NCBI RefSeq assembly: GCF_007713465.1
Contig: NZ_VMSG01000021.1
Location: forward strand, 44,570 to 108,569
DNA from: Pseudomonas sp. H3(2019)
Lineage (GTDB): Bacteria; Pseudomonadota; Gammaproteobacteria; Pseudomonadales; Pseudomonadaceae
Reading direction: 5' to 3'
Length of the DNA stretch: 64,000 nt
The position numbers and the translations under genes were made by a program. Below are positions 18,027 through 26,387 of the stretch, piece after piece (positions within the stretch are counted from its first letter, which is position 1; each line of letters begins with the position of its first letter). The notes below the pieces were generated by a model, which was given only the letters and a program-made list of their open reading frames with translations, was not told the DNA's origin and made no database searches.

Positions 18027-19031
18027 ATGCCGATCCGTCATTGCATCGTCCACCTGATCGACAAAAAACCCGACGGCACTCCTGCAGTTCTCCACGCCCG
18101 CGACTCGGAACTTGCAGAGTCCACGGCCATCGAGAACATGCTCGCCGACCTCAACGAAAGCTATAACGCCAAACAAGGCAAGGCCTGGGGTTTGTTCCAT
18201 GCCGAGTCCGGCGCGCACCCGTTCAGCGGCTGGCTGAAGGAATACCTCGACGGCGGCAAGGACTTCACGGCGTTCAGCCGCGTTGCCGTGGAACACCTGC
18301 AAAAGCTGATGGAAGAGTCGAACCTGTCGACCGGCGGCCATGTGCTGTTTGCGCACTATCAGCAAGGCATGACCGACTACCTGGCCATCGCCCTGCTGCA
18401 CCACAGCGAAGGCGTGGCAGTGACTGACCAGCTTGATGTAACACCGTCCCGCCACCTGGATCTTGGCCAGTTGCACCTGGCAGCACGAATCAACGTGTCC
18501 GAGTGGCAGAACAACAAGCAGTCCAAGCAGTACATTTCGTTCATCAAGGGCAAGAACGGCAAGAAGGTTTCGGAGTATTTCCGCGACTTCATCGGCTGCC
18601 AGGAAGGCGTCGACGGTCCGGGCGAAACCCGTACCCTGCTCAAGGCGTTCAGTGACTTCGTTGAAAGCGAAGACCTGCCGGAAGAGTCCGCCCGCGAGAA
18701 GACCAAGACCCTGGTCGACTACGCCAGCAGCCAGGCAAAACTCGGCGAACCGATGGGCCTCGAAGAGTTGTCGGAATTGATCGACGAAGAACGCCCGAAA
18801 GCTTTCTACGATCACATCCGTAACAAGGATTACGGCCTGTCGCCAGAGATTCCGGCAGACAAACGCACCCTGAACCAGTTCCGCCGCTTCACCGGCCGCG
18901 CCGAAGGCCTGTCCATCAGCTTCGAAGCGCACCTGCTGGGCTCGAAGATCGAATACGACGAAGAAGCCGGCACGCTGATCATCAAGGGCCTGCCGACCCA
19001 GCTGACCGATCAGCTGAAGCGCCGCAACTGA
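18027..19031 (+). CDS. yejK: Nucleoid-associated protein YejK (NdpA family)
   Basis: Nucleoid-bound protein of 334 residues, known to interact with topoisomerases in E. coli. The N-terminus PIRHCIVHLIDKKPDGTPAVLHARDSEL and the internal segment KQYISFIKGKNGKKVSEYFRDFIGC match the family. The end ALRIKGLPTQL-like segment (TLIIKGLPTQLTDQLKRRN) is also typical. It overlaps the next gene by one base (TGATG), so the pair is translationally coupled. Confidence 0.94.
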   Translation: MPIRHCIVHLIDKKPDGTPAVLHARDSELAESTAIENMLADLNESYNAKQGKAWGLFHAESGAHPFSGWLKEYLDGGKDFTAFSRVAVEHLQKLMEESNLSTGGHVLFAHYQQGMTDYLAIALLHHSEGVAVTDQLDVTPSRHLDLGQLHLAARINVSEWQNNKQSKQYISFIKGKNGKKVSEYFRDFIGCQEGVDGPGETRTLLKAFSDFVESEDLPEESAREKTKTLVDYASSQAKLGEPMGLEELSELIDEERPKAFYDHIRNKDYGLSPEIPADKRTLNQFRRFTGRAEGLSISFEAHLLGSKIEYDEEAGTLIIKGLPTQLTDQLKRRN

Positions 19032-19381
19032 TGCTGAACGGAGTACTGAAGAAATTCCTGCTGATCCTGCTGGTGGTTGTGGCCTACCAGAACTGGGGCA
19101 AGATCGAGCGGGTGTTCAATCCTTCGCAAGTGGTGTCCGAGCAGACCCAGGCCAACGCCAGAGTCGTGCTCTACGCCACCGACTGGTGCGGTTACTGCAA
19201 ACTGACCCGGCGCTTTCTCGACCAGAAAGGCATTCCTTACCGCGAATTCGACATCGAGAAAGATGCCGAAGCACGCAAGACTTATGAAGCGCTGGGCGGA
19301 CGTGGAATTCCGATGCTGGACGTGAACGGCACATTGATTCGCGGTTATGAGCCTGAGGCGATCCTCACTGCCCTGAAATAA
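19031..19381 (+). CDS. Membrane-anchored glutaredoxin-like protein
   Basis: 116 residues. An uncleaved N-terminal hydrophobic helix (LLILLVVVAYQ, about 9-20) is followed by a glutaredoxin fold: VVLYATDWCGYCKLTRRFL with the redox motif CGYC, then YREFDIEKD, the cis-Pro loop GGRGIPML, and GYEPEAI. It should face the cytoplasm or periplasm depending on topology, which cannot be decided from sequence alone. Its coupling to yejK is conserved in pseudomonads as far as I recall. The substrate is unknown. Confidence 0.87.
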   Translation: MLNGVLKKFLLILLVVVAYQNWGKIERVFNPSQVVSEQTQANARVVLYATDWCGYCKLTRRFLDQKGIPYREFDIEKDAEARKTYEALGGRGIPMLDVNGTLIRGYEPEAILTALK

Positions 19382-19400
19382 CCCGCACGTCTCCTACGGG

Positions 19401-20336
19401 TCAGCTCGCGTCGATGCGAAAGCCAAACCGCGGGAAGTGCACATGCACCCGCCCACCGCGCTCATCTTCACGGCGCAGGATCAGCTCTTCGCGTCCTGCA
19501 AACAGCAACTCGCCCGCGACCGGATCAACACCATAGTCAACCGCGGCGACCACCACTTGCTGGCCGACCTTGAAGCCGTTGGGCTCATCGAATTGTTCAT
19601 CCGGCAAGGCCGCTGGTGTTGAATGACGCGAAACCTCCAGCGCCTCTTCAGAGGTCATCTCGCTGAACGCCCCATGCCCGAAGCCCATGACCCGAGCCAA
19701 CCACGCCGACACCGCCGGATAAACATCGACCAACGACGCCGTCACTGGTGTGCCCTTGAGGAACCACAACGGGTGAGCCATGGCGAAGTCGGCAATCGAA
19801 GGCTCGCCGAACAAATAGTCACCGTCCTCGCGCTCTAACTGCTGCTCAAGCCGCGCCATGATCGTCGGCCATTGGTGCATGGCCTGCTCGGCCGACAACC
19901 GCGTAGCACTGCCACCGCTGAACAGCCCGGCACGGTCAGCAACAAAAGCCTTGATCGCTTCTGGAGACAACTTGGCAAAACGCACCGCCACCGATTCTGG
20001 CTGGAACACCAGGCTCACCGCGTGCTGAAACACCACCGAATCAGCCCAGGCGGCGAAGCTTGCAGCGATCATCTCCCGACCTTCCGGGAACAATGCAGGC
20101 GAAGCTTTTTCCTGCTCCAGACGGCGAGCAATCAACGCTGTGTCGCAGTAGATATCGGCGCCAATCTGCAACACCGGGGTCTTGCGGTAACCACCGGTCA
20201 GTGCGGTCAAATCAGGTTTTGGCATCACACGCGGGATCATCACCGAACGCCAGGACAAGCCTTTGAAACCGAGCAACAACCGGGTCTTTTCCGCGAAAGG
20301 AGAAGTCGGGTAATTATGGAGAATCAACTCTGACAT
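19401..20336 (-). CDS. Glutathione S-transferase-like protein with extra C-terminal domain
   Basis: 311 residues. An N-terminal thioredoxin-fold GST domain (LILHNYPTSPFAEKTRLLLGFKGLSW; cis-Pro in KTPVLQIG) and a helical GST-C domain with SIADFAMAHPLWFL occupy about residues 1-220. About 80 further residues form a beta-rich tail (FKVGQQVVVAAVDYGVDPVAGELLFAGREELILRREDERGGRVHVHFPRFGF) not found in ordinary GSTs of about 210-230 residues. The tail repeats the theme of a small barrel. No catalytic Cys/Ser is certain; the N-terminal YPTSPFA suggests Ser. The substrate is unknown. Confidence 0.85.
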   Translation of the reverse strand: MSELILHNYPTSPFAEKTRLLLGFKGLSWRSVMIPRVMPKPDLTALTGGYRKTPVLQIGADIYCDTALIARRLEQEKASPALFPEGREMIAASFAAWADSVVFQHAVSLVFQPESVAVRFAKLSPEAIKAFVADRAGLFSGGSATRLSAEQAMHQWPTIMARLEQQLEREDGDYLFGEPSIADFAMAHPLWFLKGTPVTASLVDVYPAVSAWLARVMGFGHGAFSEMTSEEALEVSRHSTPAALPDEQFDEPNGFKVGQQVVVAAVDYGVDPVAGELLFAGREELILRREDERGGRVHVHFPRFGFRIDAS

Positions 20337-20424
20337 GCTGGAACCCGCTGCAAGTGTTAGAAGTCAGCAGCTTAGCGCGCAATCGATTAGCGGCCTACCC
20401 ATCCGCCTGATGAGCCCTTATCAG

Positions 20425-20745
20425 TCAGATTGATAAGCCTGCAGCAGCACTCGCCACCAGGCACTCCTTGGCGCTTTTCTTGAGTTTTTTGATCAGACGT
20501 TCCTGACGCAGTGCTTCGCTCTTGTCGCGGCAGGCTTCGGTGTACACCAGCGCAACAGCCGGGCTGGAGAGGAAAAAACGCGCACCTTTACCGCTTTGAT
20601 GAGTGGCAAAACGCCGGACAGGGTCGTCGCTGATCCCGCAGTACAGCGAACCGTTGGCCGCGCGAACCAGATAGACGAACCAGGGTTTGCTCTGCGTGGC
20701 TAGGGTTGCAGGTTCGCTGACGGAAACTTCGCTCAGGGTGTTCAC
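20425..20745 (-). CDS. GIY-YIG nuclease-superfamily protein
   Basis: About 106 residues from a GTG at 20745; an in-frame TTG nine codons upstream is an alternative and neither has a clear ribosome site. The core WFVYLVRAANGSLYCGISDDPVRRFATHQSGKGARFF is the single-domain GIY-YIG (YhbQ/UPF0213-like) pattern, with VYLV as the GIY strand, YCGI as the YIG strand and the Arg in DPVRRF. EALRQERLIKKLKKSAKECL near the end supplies the Glu expected of the family. The in vivo role of these small proteins is unresolved; DNA or RNA repair has been suggested. Confidence 0.85.
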   Translation of the reverse strand: MNTLSEVSVSEPATLATQSKPWFVYLVRAANGSLYCGISDDPVRRFATHQSGKGARFFLSSPAVALVYTEACRDKSEALRQERLIKKLKKSAKECLVASAAAGLSI

Positions 20746-20784
20746 GTGACGATCAAGGCTTGTAGGAAACAAGCCGAGATCTTA

Positions 20785-21255
20785 TCAGCGACTGGCCTGA
20801 AATGCCCTCAGCCCCTTCAAGGCCTGCGCGCGAACGGCATTGCTCACCAACGGTGTCCAGCCCAGCAACAGACCTTTGAAACCCAATGCCTGACGCGACC
20901 AGCGCCACAGATCGAAATGGTCGTGGTGCTCGCAGATCTTGCCGTCACGGAAGACAAAACGCGCCTGAATGTCGTTGACCACCGTGTTGCCGGTCTGGCT
21001 GAACAGGTAGGTCGCCACCCAATGCGCACCGCCCGTACGCTCGTCGGCGCGGACGTTATCGAAGGTCAGGGAAAAGTCTTTGGCGCGAGTCGTGAGCATG
21101 CGCCACATATCGCCGGCATCGCGTCCACGCAGTTCGCCGAACGCCGGATCACTGAACACCACGTCCTCGGTGTAGCAGGCGCTCATGGCTTCGGCATCCA
21201 GCCGCTGGAAAGCTTGATAGAACTGGGTGATCAAGGCGCGGTTGGCATCACTCAT
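20785..21255 (-). CDS. NTF2/SnoaL-like domain protein
   Basis: 156 residues from the ATG at 21255, which is preceded by AGGGAG; an open frame reaches 21315 but lacks such a site. The pattern LITQFYQAFQRLDAEAMSACYTEDVVFSDPAFGELRGRDAGDMWRML is the SnoaL-like cone-shaped fold, usually a ligand-binding pocket or isomerase. FRDGKICEHHDHFDLWRW is the matching central sheet. No catalytic assignment is possible from sequence. Confidence 0.85.
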   Translation of the reverse strand: MSDANRALITQFYQAFQRLDAEAMSACYTEDVVFSDPAFGELRGRDAGDMWRMLTTRAKDFSLTFDNVRADERTGGAHWVATYLFSQTGNTVVNDIQARFVFRDGKICEHHDHFDLWRWSRQALGFKGLLLGWTPLVSNAVRAQALKGLRAFQASR

Positions 21256-21378
21256 GGGCAGGCTCCCTGCATTGGCAAAAATGGCGTCGAAAGATGCCTG
21301 CACGATAGTCAACAAACGCGCGGAAGACTATCGGCATTCGTGAGCCGAATACCGTGACTGCCCAGGCCCACCGAAAAC

Positions 21379-22011
21379 CTAATGCACTATGCCGCTCTCG
21401 CGAGCGTAGGCAAAGAGATCCACATCCGTGGATAAACCGAGCCTGTGCATGGCCATGTTTTTCTGTTTGCTGATAGTCGAAACGCTGCGGTTGAAGTGGC
21501 CGGCGATTTCACTGACGGTCATGCCGCTGGCGAGCATTCTCACCACCTCATGTTCCTTGGCTGACAGTGAAGGTTCCGGTGATGCGCTGCCGCTGCCAGA
21601 CTGAGCCATTGCTGTGCGCAAGGACTCGCTGACAAAACGCTGCCCTTCGCCCACGGCCCGGATAGCCAGGGGCAGCTCCGTCGCGGAGGCACCTTTGGCA
21701 ACGATTGCCATCACCCCTTGAGCAAATGCCGCTCTCAGCGTCGCAACGTTGGCAAACATGGTCACCAGGATGATCGGCATTGACGGATAGCGCCGTCGCA
21801 CCATGCTCAACATCGTCAGCCCGTCGGCCTGTTGGTTGCCTGGCATCGAGAAGTCGGTGATCAACAGATCGCAACGTGTTGTTGAAAGAAGGCTCAACAA
21901 ACTGTCTGGACCATCGGCTTCCCCTACGACCACACAGGTTCTGCTCAGATCGATGAGCATTCGCAAGCCGATGAGAACGACAGGATGGTCGTCAGCAATA
22001 ATTACGCGCAT
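21379..22011 (-). CDS. NarL/FixJ-family response regulator
   Basis: 210 residues from MRVIIADDHPVV. The receiver domain (1-120) has the acidic pair Asp7-Asp8, phospho-acceptor Asp53 in LLITDFSMPG, and Lys in VAKGAS. The LuxR-type HTH (about 145-205) reads LSAKEHEVVRMLASGMTVSEIAGHFNRSVSTISKQKNMAMHRLGL. Overall it resembles RcsB/FimZ-type regulators. No histidine kinase is adjacent. It is divergent from the fimbrial cluster 340 bp away, so control of that cluster is a reasonable inference, not shown. Confidence 0.9.
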   Translation of the reverse strand: MRVIIADDHPVVLIGLRMLIDLSRTCVVVGEADGPDSLLSLLSTTRCDLLITDFSMPGNQQADGLTMLSMVRRRYPSMPIILVTMFANVATLRAAFAQGVMAIVAKGASATELPLAIRAVGEGQRFVSESLRTAMAQSGSGSASPEPSLSAKEHEVVRMLASGMTVSEIAGHFNRSVSTISKQKNMAMHRLGLSTDVDLFAYARESGIVH

Positions 22012-22350
22012 TGTCGGATTTATCCTGCTTGGTAACTGAAATACGCGAAAAATAGCGCTGCCCCGAACCGACCACAATGCCCCCTCTCGATCGCAATGCC
22101 GCTTCGCCCAATGACTTCGGGGCCTAGTCTTTTCCCCTATAAAACAAAGAGAAGAACCTTACATTTTCAAGCTATGCAGCCCACACGGGAACGTTCCGAA
22201 AGAGGACAAACTTTCACCTGCAACACTACTTCATACATCGAGCCTCCCGTTTTCGTATTAGTTGCATTCCACCCGGCTACCCCGGCCGATAGATTGCGCC
22301 GTGCCCGCTTAGGGCAACTCCCATCTATCACATCACGGAAGAGCCAACAC
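22012..22350. other. Intergenic region upstream of the fimbrial cluster
   Basis: 339 bp between the divergent response regulator and the first pilin gene. It contains an AT-rich stretch near 22130-22170 (CCCCTATAAAACAAAG) suited to a promoter. An open frame runs through in phase with the pilin gene but has no protein-like character before the signal peptide at 22351. No operator was recognised. Confidence 0.5.
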
Positions 22351-22980
22351 ATGAACAAGCAGTTATCCCTCCTGACCGCTGCCTTGCTGCTCACCACTGC
22401 GTCATCTACGTTCGCAGCGTCCAGCACTGACCTGACCGTCAAGGGCACTATCACTCCGACAGCCTGTACACCCAGCCTGGCCAACGGCGGTGTCATTGAT
22501 TACGGAAAAATTTCGGCCAAGGATCTAAACGCAACCAAAACGACGTTTCTAGGTCGCACCGCCTTGCAGCTGAACGTTGATTGCGATGCCGCAACTCCGT
22601 TTGCGCTGAACCTGGCAGACAACCGCCCAAACTCAACAGCTGTTTCGGGTATGTATGGCCTGGGCCTGATTAACACCAACCAGAAGCTCGGCGGCTACGA
22701 CCTTTCGTACACCGGCGCAATCACAGAAAACGGATCGAAGGAAGTGCTCGGTTCCATCGATCAAGGCAAAACATGGAAGAACTACGACGGTAGCGGATTC
22801 CCTCCCGCCACGTGGGCTGCCTTTGGCGATCGCTCCACAGGAACCTGGTTGCCAGTGTCGATCAAGAATCTGACGGTGAATATGGAGGTGGGTACATTTA
22901 TCGCCCGTGCTGACAGCCTGACCCTGACCGACGAAGTGCTCATCGACGGTTCGGCGACCCTCGAAGTCAAGTACCTGTAG
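22351..22980 (+). CDS. DUF1120-type fimbrial subunit (major pilin candidate)
   Basis: 209 residues with a Sec signal MNKQLSLLTAALLLTTASSTFA. The mature part begins SSTDLTVKGTITPTACTPSLANGGVIDYGKISAKDL, the DUF1120 hallmark, and has a Cys pair (TACTP and VDCDA) as in chaperone-usher pilins. It ends LIDGSATLEVKYL, an alternating hydrophobic strand with penultimate Tyr that should be the chaperone-bound edge. As first gene, with its own long upstream region, it is the best candidate for the main structural subunit. It is a close paralogue of the gene at 27615 (shared ARADSLTLTDEV segment). Confidence 0.85.
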   Translation: MNKQLSLLTAALLLTTASSTFAASSTDLTVKGTITPTACTPSLANGGVIDYGKISAKDLNATKTTFLGRTALQLNVDCDAATPFALNLADNRPNSTAVSGMYGLGLINTNQKLGGYDLSYTGAITENGSKEVLGSIDQGKTWKNYDGSGFPPATWAAFGDRSTGTWLPVSIKNLTVNMEVGTFIARADSLTLTDEVLIDGSATLEVKYL

Positions 22981-23054
22981 ATCGTCGCTCACACCAACAA
23001 CAGCCTGCCACCCGCTATCCCCCTTTCAATTCGAAACACTCAACGAGACACGTC

Positions 23055-23771
23055 ATGACGATGTTTTTTACATTCGCGCTCCATCTGATCCACACCGGTA
23101 TCGGCGCGTTCGCTCTATTGCTGGCCTCGCAGGTTCAGGCCGACGGCATGATCCCGAACACCTCGGTGGTGATCGTCCACGAGGCCGACGGCGAGGCCTC
23201 TGTCTCAGTGACCAACTCCGACACCAGCCTTGCTCTGCTGCACGTCTCCATTGAAGACATCCCGGAGGACTCCGAATCCCTGGTATTCGTGACCCCACCA
23301 CTGGCCCGCGTCGAAGCCTCGAAAACACAATTGGTGCGTTTCATTCTTCAATCGGAAAAACCCTTGCTCACGCAGCGTTTGAAACGAGTGATCTTTGAGG
23401 GCATACCACAAGGAAAACCCGCCGCAGAAGCCGGACATGCCCGAGTGGGGGTGACGGTGCGCCAGAACCTGCCGCTGATTCTTCACCCCAAGGGCCTGGC
23501 GCCCAATCGCACACCGTGGACGGACCTGCAATGGTCACTGCGAAACGGCCAACTGACCGTGCGCAACGACACCCCGTACGTGGTGCGCCTGGCCCAGGAG
23601 GTGCAACTGCTTCCGTCGGCGGGCCAAGCGATGTTGCCGAGGACTTACGTGCTGCCCGGCGAGCACATCAGCGTTTCGGTGCCTGAAGGGGAAGCCACGC
23701 ACCTGCGCTTTCAACCGGCCACCGTCTACGGTTTTGCGGTGCCGCACTATGACGCACCGATCAAATCCTGA
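23055..23771 (+). CDS. Periplasmic fimbrial chaperone
   Basis: 238 residues with a signal ending ASQVQA and two Ig-like domains, as in PapD/FimC. The N-terminal domain begins DGMIPNTSVVIVHEADGEASVSVTN and includes FVTPPLARVEASKTQLVRF, where the P-P-L-x-R-V-x pattern is the chaperone signature and the Arg should anchor the subunit carboxylate. KRVIFEGIPQ is the F1-G1 region. It caps DUF1120 subunits by donor-strand complementation and delivers them to the usher encoded next. Confidence 0.9.
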   Translation: MTMFFTFALHLIHTGIGAFALLLASQVQADGMIPNTSVVIVHEADGEASVSVTNSDTSLALLHVSIEDIPEDSESLVFVTPPLARVEASKTQLVRFILQSEKPLLTQRLKRVIFEGIPQGKPAAEAGHARVGVTVRQNLPLILHPKGLAPNRTPWTDLQWSLRNGQLTVRNDTPYVVRLAQEVQLLPSAGQAMLPRTYVLPGEHISVSVPEGEATHLRFQPATVYGFAVPHYDAPIKS

Positions 23772-23899
23772 ACAACCACCACCAACAGCGCCACAAAGGA
23801 ACAGCGAGCGCCGATGTATCAGAGCGACAGCCGTTTGACGGTCGCCAAACGCGTGACTGAAGCCACAGCGCAATCGCCCAGCACGCAGGCATAACCCAA

Positions 23900-26377
23900 G
23901 TGAACCCCATGAACACAGTATTGATTTACCGTGATGGCGAAGCCGTGCCCGCTATTCGGGTCACCGCTCGTCCTTACGTGTCACGGCTCTGGGTCAAGGC
24001 AGCGTTACTGCTGAGCAACATGCTGATGTTGCTCGATGCCCATGGCGAAGTTTCGTCGTCGGCATCGTTCGACAAAAACACGTTGCAACAGCGCGGTATC
24101 GATCCGGCGCTGGCAACCTTGTTGCTGGCAGCACCGCGCTTCACCGCCGGAAAACATCCGGTCACCCTCACAGTCAATGGCCAGCGCCACGGCCGGGTGG
24201 ATGTCACGTTCAATCGCGATGGCGGGTTGTGCTTTGATCGTGCCCTGCTCGACGCTGCAAACTTGAGTGTCCCCGCTCGTACGCTGGACGATATTCGCTG
24301 CCACGACTTCCTCGGAACCTGGCCGCAAGCCCTGATCGAAGCGGACCCGACAAGCCTTGGCCTGTCATTGATCGTGCCCACCGATGCCATACGGCCGGTT
24401 ACCCGGGACTTCTCGGGCTATCAAACTGGCGGCATTGCCGGTTTGCTCAACTACGACGTCACCGGTTTACAGAGCCGTTATGGCGACCAATCGAGTCGCT
24501 ACGCCTCAGCGAACACCGAGCTCGGTTTCAATGCCGGTGACTGGATCGTGCGCAGTCGTCAGGTGCAGACCTGGCAGGACGATGTTTCCCGCACCACCCA
24601 CCTGGCGGCTTACGCCCAACGCACGTTCGCCAGTCAGCAAGCGGTGCTGCAGGCCGGTCAGATCAACCTCTATAACCCGGTACTGGCCGGCGCGCAGATC
24701 ACCGGTGTACAGGTGATGACCGAGCAGGCGCTGCAGGTCGAGGGACAAAGTGCTGCCATCGAAGGCATTGCACACAGCCAGGCGCAGGTCGAGGTTCGGC
24801 AGAACGGTGCGCTGATCCACTCTACAGTGGTTCCCGCGGGGCCGTTTTCCCTGAACAACGTGCGTCGGCTCAACAGTCGCTCCGACGTTGAAGTCACGGT
24901 CAAGGAAGCTGATGGCAGCGAGCGACGCTTCACCGTCCCCGCCGCCATGCTCGGCATCGGCCTGTCGGCACCTGGCTATTCGCTGGCGGCTGGCCAAGTG
25001 CGCAGTATCGGCGATGCACAGGACAGCGCCCCCTGGGTGATCAGTGGTGGCTGGAGCGGCGCACTCAATCCACAGGCACTGCTCAGCGCAGGCCTGACAG
25101 GCGCCGCCGATTATCGCGCGGCGGGCGCAAGCCTGGGTTTGTTGCCTTGGCCCGACACGCAGGCTCAAGCCACCCTTCAAGGCGCTCAAGCCAGTCGCAA
25201 CGAACACACTCGAGGGCTTCAGGCCGACCTGACCCTGTCGCAACGCTTGAACGAACAATGGTCGCTTAATGCGGGAAGCTCGTACCGAACCTTTGGCTAT
25301 CGTGAGCTCGAGGACGCGGTTTTCGACGCCAAATCAGACAGCAGCAAATCCCGTTACCGCGACCAACAAAGCGCAGCAGTGTCATGGTCGCACCCTTGGT
25401 TAGGCGCATTCAGCAGCGGCATGAGCCGTTCAACCGCCTTCGACGGCCAAAGCAGCAGCCGTGCCCTCGCGTCCTGGGGCACCAGCATTGGCAACGTATC
25501 GGTCTCGGCAACCGCCGAATGGCAAGTCAGTGGTACGAATCGTAGCGACGACAGCCTTTACCTGAATGTCAGCATTCCGTTGGGCGAAAGCCGCCGGGCT
25601 CGAACCTGGGTGCGCAGTTCCGGTGGCGAATATCGCAGTGGTGTGGGCTTGAGTGAGCAAATCAACGATCAACTGAGTTACAGGGTCGGCGTCGAACACG
25701 ACACACGCGACAAGCAGGTCCAGTCCTCCGCCGGTGTTTCGCTGCTGCCGCGCTACAGCCAGTTGGACCTGAACTACACCCGCTCCGATGCCGAACGCTC
25801 CAGCTATCAGGCCAGCGCCCGTGGTGCTGCTGTGCTGCACAGCGGCGGCCTGACGCTGTCGCCGTATCCCGTGCGCGACACCTTCGCGTTGCTATCGGTG
25901 GGCGACATGGGCGCTATCAAAGTCTCGACGCCCAGCGGTCCGGTCTGGACCGACTGGCAAGGCCAGGCGGTGGTCTCCCAGGTTGCCGCTTACGGCCGTA
26001 GCCCCGTGGAAGTCGACACCCGTTCGCTGCCGCGCAACGCCGATATCAACAACGGCTTGGCGGTGATTTCTGCCGGTCGCGGTGCCGTCGACAAGATCGA
26101 GTTCGGAATCACGATGACCCGCAGGGCCTTGCTTAAGGTCACCACCGGTAACGGCGTGCCACTGCCCCGTGGCGCGACCGTGAATACCGAGGATGGCGAG
26201 TTCGTCACCCTGGTGCAGGACGGCGGCCTGGTGTTTCTGCCCAACGTCCTCGATCCCCGTGCGCTGTGGATAACCGCGCCGGGGCTGGACCGCTGCGAAC
26301 TTCGTTTCGAACTGCCGGCCAGGGCCGACACCGAGGCGTACTACGAGACTACCGCCGCCAAGTGCCGAGCCCTCTGA
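23900..26377 (+). CDS. Outer-membrane fimbrial usher
   Basis: 825 residues, the usual usher length. The GTG at 23900 or the ATG at 23909 can start it; either gives an unusually long N-terminal region of about 45-50 residues before the mature end near HGEVSSSASFDKNTL, with the hydrophobic segment WVKAALLLSNMLMLL. Domains in order: N-terminal chaperone-binding domain (GIDPALATLLL...), a 24-strand barrel with an Ig-like plug (about 230-310), and C-terminal domains (GAVDKIEFGITMTRRALLKVTTGNGVPLPRGATV). It translocates and polymerises the DUF1120 pilins. Cys pair near the end: DRCELRF and AKCRAL. Confidence 0.92.
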   Translation: MNPMNTVLIYRDGEAVPAIRVTARPYVSRLWVKAALLLSNMLMLLDAHGEVSSSASFDKNTLQQRGIDPALATLLLAAPRFTAGKHPVTLTVNGQRHGRVDVTFNRDGGLCFDRALLDAANLSVPARTLDDIRCHDFLGTWPQALIEADPTSLGLSLIVPTDAIRPVTRDFSGYQTGGIAGLLNYDVTGLQSRYGDQSSRYASANTELGFNAGDWIVRSRQVQTWQDDVSRTTHLAAYAQRTFASQQAVLQAGQINLYNPVLAGAQITGVQVMTEQALQVEGQSAAIEGIAHSQAQVEVRQNGALIHSTVVPAGPFSLNNVRRLNSRSDVEVTVKEADGSERRFTVPAAMLGIGLSAPGYSLAAGQVRSIGDAQDSAPWVISGGWSGALNPQALLSAGLTGAADYRAAGASLGLLPWPDTQAQATLQGAQASRNEHTRGLQADLTLSQRLNEQWSLNAGSSYRTFGYRELEDAVFDAKSDSSKSRYRDQQSAAVSWSHPWLGAFSSGMSRSTAFDGQSSSRALASWGTSIGNVSVSATAEWQVSGTNRSDDSLYLNVSIPLGESRRARTWVRSSGGEYRSGVGLSEQINDQLSYRVGVEHDTRDKQVQSSAGVSLLPRYSQLDLNYTRSDAERSSYQASARGAAVLHSGGLTLSPYPVRDTFALLSVGDMGAIKVSTPSGPVWTDWQGQAVVSQVAAYGRSPVEVDTRSLPRNADINNGLAVISAGRGAVDKIEFGITMTRRALLKVTTGNGVPLPRGATVNTEDGEFVTLVQDGGLVFLPNVLDPRALWITAPGLDRCELRFELPARADTEAYYETTAAKCRAL

Positions 26378-26387
26378 GGATGATTTC

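Noticed and set aside
23814..23894. 27-codon ORF between chaperone and usher genes (MYQSDSRLTVAKRV...)
   Set aside because: No ribosome site at good spacing, no signal or known motif, and short enough to occur by chance.
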